64,000 bases of DNA. Source: CFX5 sp023384495 (lineage in GTDB: Bacteria; Chloroflexota; Anaerolineae; Caldilineales; Caldilineaceae). The translations under genes were made by a program, and so were the position numbers. Of this stretch, positions 8,875 to 17,346 are shown piece after piece. The stretch lies in assembly GCA_048499455.1 (NCBI GenBank), contig JASNZV010000025.1, positions 1 through 64,000 of the forward strand, written 5' to 3'. The notes beneath the pieces were generated by a model that did no database searches, had not been told where the DNA came from, and saw only the letters and a program-made list of their open reading frames with translations. Numbering within the stretch: position 1 is the first letter of the stretch; each line of letters opens with the position of its first letter.

Positions 8875-8909
8875 CAAAAGAAAGCCCACAGCGCAACCAC
8901 GCTGTGGGC
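8875..8909 (-). terminator. Rho-independent terminator of the moxR-coxE pair
   Basis: On the minus strand the stem GCCCACAGCG/CGCTGTGGGC (10 bp, 6-base loop) is followed by TTTCTTTT. It lies about 60 bases after the VWA gene stop. Confidence 0.88.
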
Positions 8910-8966
8910 AACCTACGCGCCGCTGACAGGGCCTGCCGGCGACGTCTGCGCCAACAAATCACCGGG

Positions 8967-10355
8967 CTACGGTTCGCTGAGCAGGTGATCGACCGCCGTG
9001 GTCAGCTCACCCAACGTGGCGGCAATCACCACATTGTCACAGAGCGGCGCATATTTGAGCATATCGCTGTCGCCGCTGCCCCAGAGCATGGGCGGCTCGG
9101 TGTTGATCCAGATGGTGCGCCGCGCCCGCCGCGCCATCTCTTGAAAGAGATCCAACCGTGGATCGTTATAGTTGTTGCGCCCATCCCCCACCATGATAAA
9201 GGTGGTGCGGCGGTCGATGGTGTCCATGTATGTACGGGCGAAGTTGTCCAGGCTGTAGCCCAGATCGGTGCTATAGTGGCCGGGGGGCATGCGGATCAAT
9301 ACCTGCTTGATCGCCTCGTTGGCTTCGCTTGCTGGGCGCCCTGCAAAATCAGGCGAGATGTATTCCAGGTGGTCGATAAACGCAAAGGCGTGGGTCTTGG
9401 TGATCAGGTCTTGCAGGGCGTAGACCAGGCTGAGCATCAACTCGGAGCAGGGCCGCATGGAGGTGCTGATGTCGCAGATGACCACCAGCTTGGGTTTGAG
9501 CCGGTGGTCGCGATGGCGGATCTCCATGGGCACGCCGCCATTCTTGAGGTTAGCCCGGATCGTCGCCTTGGCGTCGAGTTGCCCCGTCTTGGCGCGCTTC
9601 TGGCGCAGGGCAATCCGGCTACGCAGCCGGTTGGCCAGCCGTTGGACTTCCTTGCGCAGCAGTTGCATATCACCGTCCGTCAGCGCATTAAAGGGTAAGT
9701 CCATCAGTTGGTCGATATTCTCTTCCGGGCGCTCTTCGCTCATCTTTTCGGCAATGCGCTGGCCGGCAAACTTGTTGACCTGTTCCTCTATCGCCTGCAT
9801 GTTCTGGCGGATCAGGCCGCGCATCTGTTCGAGCCGCTGCTTGTTCATGCCCATCTGCGCCATCAATTCCATCATCTCGCGCATGGCCTGCTGCACCTCT
9901 TTGAATTGCAGCGCGCGCATCATTCGTTTCGCCATCCAGTCGCGATAGCGCATGTCATTCATGCGGTTGAGACCGGTAAGCTGCGCCAGTTGCTCCAGCT
10001 CCTGCTGCGATAATTGTTCACCGCGCAGCAACTTTTCCATCATCTTGCGCAACTGTTCGTTGAACTGGCGGAGCATCTGCGCCAACATCTGCGCCTCTTC
10101 GGGCGACATATCGTCCATGAGGTTCTGCATGGGCGGCGCATCGGCATTGTCGAAGAAGAGCGGGAAGAGTTCCTCGAAGGTGGGGATGCTGCTGGCGTCC
10201 TTCACCAGTGTTGCGCGCAGGCTGAGCTTGAAGGCGTCCCGTTCCTGGATGCCCAGGTGCTCCACAGCCTGAAAGGCGTCGGCGCTTTCGGCCAGGCTCA
10301 CGCGCACGCCTCCCGCCCGCAGCGCCGAGATAAAACGAACGATTCGTTCTTCCAT
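8967..10355 (-). CDS. CoxE-like VWA domain protein
   Basis: About 462 residues. The C-terminal 190 residues form a von Willebrand A domain with the metal-binding DISTSMR motif (DxSxS) and IMVGDGRNNYNDPR. The N-terminal half is charged and helical (repeated QxxLEQL, MREMMELMAQMGMNKQRL). VWA proteins of this type work with MoxR ATPases, probably in metal cofactor insertion or assembly of enzyme complexes; CoxE acts in CO dehydrogenase maturation, but no cox structural genes are here. The start is set by GGAGG (minus strand) 5 bases before the ATG at 10355, which removes 24 residues of an otherwise open frame. It follows the MoxR gene by about 60 bases. Confidence 0.88.
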   Translation of the reverse strand: MEERIVRFISALRAGGVRVSLAESADAFQAVEHLGIQERDAFKLSLRATLVKDASSIPTFEELFPLFFDNADAPPMQNLMDDMSPEEAQMLAQMLRQFNEQLRKMMEKLLRGEQLSQQELEQLAQLTGLNRMNDMRYRDWMAKRMMRALQFKEVQQAMREMMELMAQMGMNKQRLEQMRGLIRQNMQAIEEQVNKFAGQRIAEKMSEERPEENIDQLMDLPFNALTDGDMQLLRKEVQRLANRLRSRIALRQKRAKTGQLDAKATIRANLKNGGVPMEIRHRDHRLKPKLVVICDISTSMRPCSELMLSLVYALQDLITKTHAFAFIDHLEYISPDFAGRPASEANEAIKQVLIRMPPGHYSTDLGYSLDNFARTYMDTIDRRTTFIMVGDGRNNYNDPRLDLFQEMARRARRTIWINTEPPMLWGSGDSDMLKYAPLCDNVVIAATLGELTTAVDHLLSEP

Positions 10356-10414
10356 CATAACCTCCACATGTAGGGGGCAGGGCATGGGGAATAAGAAGCG
10401 CCACCCCCTGTCCC

Positions 10415-11383
10415 CTAATTCTTCCAACGGTACTCGCTGAGATCGTCATCATCCACATCGACGCCCCGACTGCCCACGTTGAGGCGCCGGCGCACCTTTT
10501 GCAGGTCGCTCTCATGCTTGAGCAGCACACTCATGGTGGTTTCCAGCGTCTGTGCGTCCAGGCTCTTGGCGTTGAGCGTCACCAGCGATTTGGCCCAGTC
10601 GAGCGTCTCGCTAATGCTGGGTAGCTTGCGCAGATCGAGATCGCGCAGCCGCTGCACCAGTTCGACCGCCTGGCGCGCCAACTTGGGGTTGAGCTCGGGC
10701 ACCTTGAGCCGCACCACGGCCAGCTCCTGCTCTATGTCGGGGTAGCCGATGAAGAGATAGAGGCAGCGCCGTTTGAGCGCCTCGCTCAGCTCGCGTGTGT
10801 TGTTGCTGGTAAGCAGCACAATCGGGCGATGAACCGCGGTCAACGTGCCCAATTCAGGCACACTCACCTGGAAGTCGCTCAGCACCTCGAGCAGAAACGC
10901 CTCGAACTCGGCGTCGGCGCGGTCGATCTCGTCGATCAGCAACACCGTGGGCTGCTCGCTGAGAATCGCTTTGAGCAACGGGCGTTGCAACAAAAAGCGC
11001 ATGGAGAAAAAAACGTCCTCCTCTTGGGCGAGCCGGTCTGCCGCGCCGGCCAACCCTTGTGTCCCCGCGAGCGTCTCATGTAGGGTGTCGCGCAACAACT
11101 GGGTATAGAGCAACTGCTTGGCGTATTCCCACTCATAGAGCGCTTTGGTCTCGTCCAAGCCCTCGTAACACTGTAGCCGGATCAGTTCGCGCCCGGTTGC
11201 GCCTGCAATGGCCTTGGCCAGTTCGGTTTTGCCGACGCCAGCAGGCCCCTCGCAGAGCAGCGGTTTGCCAAGCTGCTGCGTGAGATAGACCGTGGTGGAA
11301 ATCTCGTCGCTGGCGATATATTGCTGACCGTCAAGCGCCTTTTTAACCTCAGCCGGGGATGCGTAAGAACGAGTGATACTCAC
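10415..11383 (-). CDS. MoxR-family AAA+ ATPase
   Basis: 322 residues. Walker A is EGPAGVGKTELAKAI, Walker B is TVLLIDEIDRAD, sensor 1 is VLLTSNNTRELS and an arginine-finger region ALKRRCLYLFIGYP follows. This is the MoxR pattern, a chaperone-like ATPase paired with VWA proteins, and the CoxE-like gene lies directly downstream in the same direction. The start is GTG at 11383, preceded by AGGAG about 8 bases away. The substrate of the pair is unknown because no client operon adjoins it. Confidence 0.93.
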   Translation of the reverse strand: MSITRSYASPAEVKKALDGQQYIASDEISTTVYLTQQLGKPLLCEGPAGVGKTELAKAIAGATGRELIRLQCYEGLDETKALYEWEYAKQLLYTQLLRDTLHETLAGTQGLAGAADRLAQEEDVFFSMRFLLQRPLLKAILSEQPTVLLIDEIDRADAEFEAFLLEVLSDFQVSVPELGTLTAVHRPIVLLTSNNTRELSEALKRRCLYLFIGYPDIEQELAVVRLKVPELNPKLARQAVELVQRLRDLDLRKLPSISETLDWAKSLVTLNAKSLDAQTLETTMSVLLKHESDLQKVRRRLNVGSRGVDVDDDDLSEYRWKN

Positions 11384-11805
11384 AAAGAATCTCCTATCTA
11401 TCTATTTGTAAATTCCGTGTCGATCTGAGCAGCCGAGCCGTGTATCGGCGTCAGCGACCATTTACAAATAGGCTCTAAGTGAACAGAAGACGAGGCACTC
11501 TCATACTGCGGTTGTTTTGAAAACCGGCTACCCGAAAACCCTCTCCTACCGCAGGTGGCTCCAGTTTTCAGACAGAGCTCAGTACAAAAGTGTACAACAA
11601 GCCTGGAGCTTTGTAAACCGACTATTTTGGATGGTGATGTATCCGATTCATCATTCAAGCACGGTTGCCCGCAATCCTCTGTAAGCCTGTACGCGCTTTG
11701 CTCGTGGGCGTCGATTCGCCGCAGCTTAGCCTGCGCAGTCAGCGCGCCGACGCGCCGATCATCCGGTCAATTGGGCTGTCGTTACTGGCTCTACCGCCTT
11801 CGCGC
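11384..11805. other. Intergenic region upstream of moxR and the subtilase
   Basis: No credible gene is seen. It contains a 12-base inverted repeat, CTATTTGTAAAT at 11402-11413 and ATTTACAAATAG at 11460-11471, just upstream of the moxR-like gene, and a second copy of the GCGGTTG-TTTGAAAAC element (11508-11578). A 305-residue plus-strand frame crossing this region runs into the subtilase in another frame and is a shadow. Confidence 0.6.
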
Positions 11806-11871
11806 GACGCTCAAGGGACGCCAATCGCGACGCCACTCACGACGCCACTCACGACGTATGGGAGACATACT
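11806..11871 (+). promoter_or_regulatory. Helically phased GACGC repeats and -10 box of the subtilase
   Basis: GACGC or GACG begins at 11806, 11817, 11829, 11841 and 11853, that is at steps of 11, 12, 12 and 12 bases. A -10-like CATACT begins at 11866, 13 bases after the last repeat. The first 29 bases of the array match 16495-16523 with about four changes. Direct repeats one helical turn apart running into the -35 region are the known target form of SARP/BTAD activators; the actual regulator is inferred, not shown. Confidence 0.65.
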
Positions 11872-12014
11872 GGCCGTAGACTGGGCATTGTCAAGCGCCA
11901 AATCATGCGCAACCCAAATCGATTCAGGCCTTATGGCCAAAGAGCCTATCCGTACATGGCTGCGGGCGCCGATTCGCTGTTCGTTTGCTCAGATAGACAC
12001 AGAGGAGAAAACCC

Positions 12015-15000
12015 ATGCACTACTTGCGAAGTATGCTCGCCGTGATCATCTTGGCGAGCACTGTTTTGGCCACCGCAGAGGTTGGTGGTCCAATTGTGCG
12101 GGCCGAAGGGGTAGCGCCCGCGGCGGTGGAAGAAAATCAGGCCGCCTACCGGGCCGATCTGACCGCGCTGGCGGCGGAGATCGACGCCACGGGTCGTGCG
12201 CCGCTCATCGTCGGCCTCAACGCGCCCGGCTACGACCCGGCTATGTTCGACCAGGTCCATGCCGCCGGCGCGCAGGAGGCTTCCATCGCCACCGCCCAGC
12301 AGGCGTTGCTCGACCGGATGGCGTCCTATGGGGTGACTGGCGTCAAATTGTACGAGTACATTCCATTCGTCGCGCTCACCGTCGATTCGCACGCGGCGTT
12401 GGCGGCGCTCTACGCCGACCCAGAGGTGACCTCGATCGAGGAAGACGCCCTGCATGCGCCGATGCTGGCTGAGAGCATTCCCTTGATTCAAGCCCCTGAG
12501 GCCCATAGTCTGTTCTACACCGGCGCCGGCAAGACCATCGCCATTTTGGACTCGGGCGTGGACAAGAATCACCCAGCGCTGACCGGCAAGGTCGTTTCGG
12601 AAGCCTGCTATTCGTCCGATGACTTGTTCGGCCCGCTTTCGCCCACTTGCCCCAATGGCGCCACCAGTTCGGTCGCGCCGAATTCAGGGCTGCCGTGCCC
12701 CAGCAACAATACCGGCTGTGACCACGGCACCCACGTTGCGCACATTGCAGCGACGGTGGCGCCTGGGGCCAACATCATCGCGATTCAGGTCTTTTCAATC
12801 TCCAGAGATCGATTCTTGATATCCAGTTCGTGTAAGGACGCGGCTCAGACAAGCCCATGCATTCGAACGAGAACTTCGGATTATCTGCGTGGGCTTAACC
12901 GGGTCTATGCCCTGCGCAACACCTATGACATTGTGGCTGTCAACATGAGCTTGGGCGGCGGGAAATATGCCGGCGTCTGCGACAGCGCCGAATCTTCGAC
13001 CAAGACAACGGTCGATCTGCTGCGTTCAGCCGGGATCGCAACCGTCGTTGCCACGGGGAACAGCGGACATGTGGACGGCATCAGCAAACCCGCGTGCCTC
13101 TCAAATGTCATCAGCGTCGGTTCGGTCAACAGCGCAACCTTTATTGCGCCGGCCGATTTGATGGCGGCTCACACCAATATCTCGCCGGTCACCACGCTGT
13201 TGGCGCCGGGCAACCAGATCAACGCGGCCATCCCGCTCAGCTACGCCACAAACGCCGCCAGTGCGTTTGGGCGCAAATCCGGCACCTCGATGGCGGCCCC
13301 CCATGTGGCCGGCGCCATCGCCGTGTTGCAACAGGCGCGGCCCGACAAAAATGTCAACACCATGGCCACCGCGCTGGCGACGACCGGCCCACAGATTAGC
13401 GATTGGCGGGATGGGGCCACAGTTCACAACAAGCGGCGGCTCGATGTCTACGGCGCGCTCTGCCACCTGACCAACTGTGATGGGGACGACTTCCGCACCC
13501 TCTTTTTTGAGCAGACCTACACGGGCCGGATCCATTCACCCAACGATATCGACCATTTCTATATCCAGGGGATCGCGGGCCAGCGCGTCACCATCCGCAT
13601 GAACACGGCCACCGGCTCACTTGATCCGTACCTGGAGCTGTTCGACCCCCGCGGAAGACGGGTCGCGCTCAACGACAACGGCGGCGGCGGCGTCAACGCG
13701 CTGATCAACGGCTATCTGCTCGAACAGACCGGGCGCTATATGCTGGTGGCCCGCAACAAAACGAGAACCGCCGTCGGCCCGTATACGCTCTCGCTGTCCA
13801 GCCGAGTGGAGGCTGTAAACCCGGCGCCGATCCTCAGCGCATTCGCGCCATCATCGGCCACCGCCATTTCCACGGGCCAGGACTTTTGGATGATGATCAA
13901 CGGCAGCAACTTTATGCCAACCACCGAAGTGCTCTGGAATGGGCAACGGCGCAGTTCGCTCTACTATGGCCCCGACCTACTCTACGTGCGGATCTTGGGC
14001 AGCGATCTCAACGTGCAGACAAGTTTTACCACCATCTACGCCCTGATCAGCGTGCGCAACCCGGGGCCAGGCGGCGGGACGGCAAATGGGTTTTTCCAGA
14101 TCCGCCCGGCGTTTCTGGGTGAGAGCGAACTGGTGGCGCCCGAATCGGGCAGCGTCGTCACCACCGGTATCAAGCAGACCCTCGTCATCAGTTGGACCCA
14201 CCCCACCGACTCGTGGCGCACCATGCAATACATGGACCTGCGCTTCCGCAGCCCGGCAGGCAATACCCTGGCTTCGATCCGCGTTGTCGAGCAGGAAGGT
14301 GAGACCAGCGTCTATCAACTGCTCAACGATGCCGGCAGCCCCCTCACCGAGGAAGATGGCGAGACGCCCTCCGAAGGCCGGGGCGGCGACGACCGCAACA
14401 TGGAGATCCCTGGTCTGCTCACGCTGCACCTGGGCGAGAGCGCCTTCTCTGGCTCGGGGCGGACGGCCATCATGACACCGACCGTCACCTTTGGGCCGGA
14501 GGCGGTGGGCGTCTACAACATTGAGTTCCGCGTCGATGGCCCCGACGGCGAGGTACAGGATGACGATGTGCTGGGACAGATCACCATCACCCCAGCCGAT
14601 TGCCCCTACCCCGTGACCGGGCTGACGCTCAACGGGGCGGAGACCGGGGTGGCCGGTGCTGATTACACCTACACCGCCAATTTGGAGCCGATCAACGCCA
14701 GCCAGCCGCTCACCCTCACCTGGGCGCCCGAACCGGTGAGCGGGCAGGGGACAAGCACAGCGGTCTACAACTGGTCTGAGGCGGGCGAGCAGTTTGTGTT
14801 CGTGAGCGCCGAGAACTGCGGCGGTTTTGGCGCCGACGTGAAGGCGATGCGCATCCGCACCAGCGAGACGCCCGACCTCGCCATCAGCAAGAGCGGGCCC
14901 GGGGTGGCGGTGGCGGGCGAAGTGATTACCTACACCCTTACCATCACCAACAGCGGGGCCGAGACGGCTGCCAACCTGGTGGTGCTCGACGAGCTGCCCC

Positions 15001-16373
15001 CCGACGCTGCCCACGTCAGCGGTGGGACAGTCGTCGGCAACAGCGTGCGCTGGGACATCCCCGAACTGGCCGGCTATGGCGCAGTCACTCAGACCACGGT
15101 GTCGGTGATCGCCAATGCCACCTTGACCAACACCAACTACAGCGTGAGCGCCCAGGGCGGCTACAGCGCCAGCGGCGAACAGCCCATCACCACCCAACTC
15201 GTGCGCGCCAAGTCCACCAGCGACCCGCTGAGTGACGCCAGTCTCTACATCACCGACAGCAGCGGGCCGCGCGTCATCGACATTGCCATCCCGGCGGGCT
15301 CGGTCTTCGAGGAGACAACCTTCACCCTGGATGAACTGGCCCAGCCGGGCTATGCCCTGCCCGAGGGGTTGAGCTACGCTGGCCGCGCCTTCCGGCTGGG
15401 GGCGTATCAGCAGAACCAGCCGGCCGCCAGCCTGGAGCTAGGTGAGGCCCTCTCGCTGACGGTGGCCTATGACGCCGCCGACGCCGCTACAGCCCACAAC
15501 GGTGTAGTCGGTCTTTACCAGTGGGATGGCAGTCAGTGGACGCAAGAGGGGCTGACCTGCGTCACCCAGAGCGAGCAGCAGCAACTGGCCTGTGTCTATA
15601 GCGGCCAGCGCCTGACCCAATTCACCCTGGCGGTGGCGGAGATCACCGACGAGCAGCCGGTAGCCGGCGTGGCGCTGACTGCCAGCACCGCCTCGGCCAC
15701 GGCGGAAGTGGGCGCACAGGTCGAGTATCGCCTGACGCTCACCAACATGGGCAATGCCGCCGACAGCTTTACGGTGACGGTCAACAGCAGTTGGAGCGCT
15801 TCTACTTCGACGGGCGATATTGGCCCGTTGGCTGCCGGCGCAAGCACTGAGTTCAACGTCACGGTCACGGTTCCGGCTGAGGCTGGGGATGGCGAAGGCA
15901 ATGTCGCCACCGTCAGCGTCGTCTCGCAAGCCGACGGCGGCGTCCAGGCGCAGGCTGCCCTCACCACCACTGCCCAGCGCCTGCCCGGTGATGACAACCC
16001 GAACGATGACGACCCGGCGGATCAGACCCACCGCGTCCTCCTGCCTGCCATCCTCAGCCAGGGTGGCAGCGGCATACGGGCGCAGATCTCCGCCGTCGAG
16101 GTAGAGGGGGGGCGCTTTGTGATCCACTTCACTACCAGCGGTTATGCCCCGGCGCTTCCCGGCCAGCATGTTCACTTCTTCTTCAACACGACATCGCCCG
16201 AACAGGCTGGGGCGCCGGGCAATGGAGCGTGGCATGTGCATGGCAGCCTGAGCGAGTATCGCGGCGTCACTCTGGCTGAGCGGCCGGCGGGCGCAACGCA
16301 GCTCTGCGTGCTCGTCGCCAACCCCGACCACTCGGTCCTCCTGGGTTCCGGCAACTGCTACAACCTGCCGTAA
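12015..16373 (+). CDS. Secreted multidomain subtilisin-like serine protease
   Basis: 1452 residues. A signal peptide (residues about 1-30) and an inhibitor-I9-like propeptide (about 60-150) precede the S8 catalytic domain, with Asp179 in ILDSGVD, His240 in DHGTHVAHI and Ser425 in GTSMAAPHVAG. A PPC domain follows (HSPNDIDHFYIQG to YTLSLS), then TIG/Ig-like modules, a DUF11-type repeat (PDLAISKSGPGVAVAGEVITY) and a second CARDB-like repeat. Near the end HRVLLPAIL resembles the LPxI-type tail motif of Chloroflexota exported proteins, but about 110 residues with GQHVHFFF and WHVHGS follow it. AGGAG stands 7 bases before the ATG. Predicted extracellular proteolysis; substrates unknown. Confidence 0.92.
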   Translation: MHYLRSMLAVIILASTVLATAEVGGPIVRAEGVAPAAVEENQAAYRADLTALAAEIDATGRAPLIVGLNAPGYDPAMFDQVHAAGAQEASIATAQQALLDRMASYGVTGVKLYEYIPFVALTVDSHAALAALYADPEVTSIEEDALHAPMLAESIPLIQAPEAHSLFYTGAGKTIAILDSGVDKNHPALTGKVVSEACYSSDDLFGPLSPTCPNGATSSVAPNSGLPCPSNNTGCDHGTHVAHIAATVAPGANIIAIQVFSISRDRFLISSSCKDAAQTSPCIRTRTSDYLRGLNRVYALRNTYDIVAVNMSLGGGKYAGVCDSAESSTKTTVDLLRSAGIATVVATGNSGHVDGISKPACLSNVISVGSVNSATFIAPADLMAAHTNISPVTTLLAPGNQINAAIPLSYATNAASAFGRKSGTSMAAPHVAGAIAVLQQARPDKNVNTMATALATTGPQISDWRDGATVHNKRRLDVYGALCHLTNCDGDDFRTLFFEQTYTGRIHSPNDIDHFYIQGIAGQRVTIRMNTATGSLDPYLELFDPRGRRVALNDNGGGGVNALINGYLLEQTGRYMLVARNKTRTAVGPYTLSLSSRVEAVNPAPILSAFAPSSATAISTGQDFWMMINGSNFMPTTEVLWNGQRRSSLYYGPDLLYVRILGSDLNVQTSFTTIYALISVRNPGPGGGTANGFFQIRPAFLGESELVAPESGSVVTTGIKQTLVISWTHPTDSWRTMQYMDLRFRSPAGNTLASIRVVEQEGETSVYQLLNDAGSPLTEEDGETPSEGRGGDDRNMEIPGLLTLHLGESAFSGSGRTAIMTPTVTFGPEAVGVYNIEFRVDGPDGEVQDDDVLGQITITPADCPYPVTGLTLNGAETGVAGADYTYTANLEPINASQPLTLTWAPEPVSGQGTSTAVYNWSEAGEQFVFVSAENCGGFGADVKAMRIRTSETPDLAISKSGPGVAVAGEVITYTLTITNSGAETAANLVVLDELPPDAAHVSGGTVVGNSVRWDIPELAGYGAVTQTTVSVIANATLTNTNYSVSAQGGYSASGEQPITTQLVRAKSTSDPLSDASLYITDSSGPRVIDIAIPAGSVFEETTFTLDELAQPGYALPEGLSYAGRAFRLGAYQQNQPAASLELGEALSLTVAYDAADAATAHNGVVGLYQWDGSQWTQEGLTCVTQSEQQQLACVYSGQRLTQFTLAVAEITDEQPVAGVALTASTASATAEVGAQVEYRLTLTNMGNAADSFTVTVNSSWSASTSTGDIGPLAAGASTEFNVTVTVPAEAGDGEGNVATVSVVSQADGGVQAQAALTTTAQRLPGDDNPNDDDPADQTHRVLLPAILSQGGSGIRAQISAVEVEGGRFVIHFTTSGYAPALPGQHVHFFFNTTSPEQAGAPGNGAWHVHGSLSEYRGVTLAERPAGATQLCVLVANPDHSVLLGSGNCYNLP

Positions 16374-16408
16374 CGCACAGCGGCAAGGCCGAGACTATGG
16401 AGCCGATG

Positions 16409-16445
16409 ACAGAGGGCGCAGAGAAATATCCTCTGCGCCCTCTGT
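16409..16445 (+). terminator. Terminator after the subtilase
   Basis: A perfect 15-bp stem (16409-16423 with 16431-16445) around a 7-base loop, followed by a short T-run. It sits 36 bases beyond the subtilase stop and separates it from the next promoter. Confidence 0.75.
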
Positions 16446-16494
16446 TTCCCAGGTGTGTTGCTGGGAATGGCTCAGATGCTTTTCTCCGGTAGTT

Positions 16495-16547
16495 GACGCT
16501 CAATGGACGCCAATTGCGACGCTGCCTGGACGCTCCGCTGATAAACT
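16495..16547 (+). promoter_or_regulatory. Helically phased GACGC repeats and -10 box of the small secreted protein
   Basis: GACGC begins at 16495, 16506, 16518 and 16529 (steps of 11, 12, 11). TAAACT, a -10-like hexamer, begins at 16542, again exactly 13 bases after the last repeat begins. This copies the layout at 11806-11871. The predicted leader to the ATG at 16633 is about 80 bases. Confidence 0.65.
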
Positions 16548-16632
16548 GTTCCACAGAGCAGGTCAAGCAGCGAGCACAGACCTCCATTCTCATAAACGTA
16601 AACCGTTCATATCACTTTCAAGGAGAACCCAA

Positions 16633-16938
16633 ATGAACAACAGAATCTTGACGAGCATGATGTTTGGGCTGGCATTGCTACTGGCTACGATGCTAACCCC
16701 ACCGGTTGCGCAGGCGTCCGCTAACGATAGCGCCTGTTGGGGGCAGGCCAGCGCCGTCTTTGCCCGCATGGGGAAAATGGGCGAACACAGCCGGGAACAA
16801 GAGAACCCGCGCCTGGGTCTGCGCAATCTTGCCCGTATGCTCTATGCGGATGAGGTGATCGCCGAAGATTCCATGGCGGCGCTCGGCGCTTTTGTGGCCG
16901 AGGCGCTCGGCCTGAGCATCGACGCCTGCATGGACTAA
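16633..16938 (+). CDS. Small secreted protein of unknown function
   Basis: 101 residues. Residues 1-31 form a clear signal peptide (MNNRILTSMMFGLALLLATM, then VAQASA as the cleavage site). The mature part is about 70 residues, helical in character, with one cysteine near each end (ACWGQ and DACMD), which could make a disulfide. AAGGAGAA lies 8 bases before the ATG at 16633; the frame is open further upstream but that start has no support. I recognise no family. It shares its predicted promoter arrangement with the subtilase upstream, so a role as a substrate, inhibitor or cofactor of the protease is possible but unproven. Confidence 0.75.
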   Translation: MNNRILTSMMFGLALLLATMLTPPVAQASANDSACWGQASAVFARMGKMGEHSREQENPRLGLRNLARMLYADEVIAEDSMAALGAFVAEALGLSIDACMD

Positions 16939-16942
16939 TGCA

Positions 16943-16976
16943 AGGTGACAGTCACTTCTGAAAGTGACTGTCACCT
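16943..16976. terminator. Perfect 15-bp palindrome after the small secreted protein
   Basis: Arms 16943-16957 and 16962-16976 pair perfectly around loop CTGA, six bases after the stop codon. It lacks a T-run, so it may act as an RNA end-stabilising hairpin or be a dispersed repeat unit instead of an intrinsic terminator. Confidence 0.65.
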
Positions 16977-17346
16977 CAACTCCGTGAAAACTGCGCTAAG
17001 AACCGATCCGAAGAACGTTGTGGGGTGAACCAATGCACCGTTCCGCCACACTCGTGGCAGCGTTATTCGGAGAGAGCGTAAACATCAACCCACAGGAGTC
17101 CCGCGAAAGTTCGATTGAACGATCACGGGGCTCTTGTCATTTAATGCATTGTTTGAACCCATAGATTCTCTGCCGGCGCCGGTCAGCCGCTGCTCACATT
17201 TCCAACCCAGCCGGCGCATTGTTGTAGCGGTTCGTGTCCCTTTTCTGTAACACAGATCGCCACCTCCCTTCACCTACGTTCTGTTTTAATCAAGCCGGCG
17301 CCAACTGGCTTGTTCAAATCACAATCGGGAGAACAGAAGAGAGGAT
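16977..17346. other. Intergenic region upstream of the protoglobin-Rieske gene
   Basis: About 370 bases with no gene that I can support. A TTTAAT-like -10 box lies near 17284 but no good -35 pairs with it. A purine-rich ribosome binding site (AGAGAGG) ends just before the gene start. No GACGC array like those at 11806 and 16495 is present. Confidence 0.5.

Noticed and set aside
11555..12472. A 305-codon plus-strand frame upstream of and overlapping the subtilase
   Set aside because: It crosses the promoter region and runs into the subtilase in another frame with low-complexity Arg/Gly-rich translation.
17110..17160. An NsrR-like or FNR-like box (around ATTTAATGCATTG) before the globin gene
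   Set aside because: Only a partial palindrome with no second half-site at the right distance; it cannot be told from chance.
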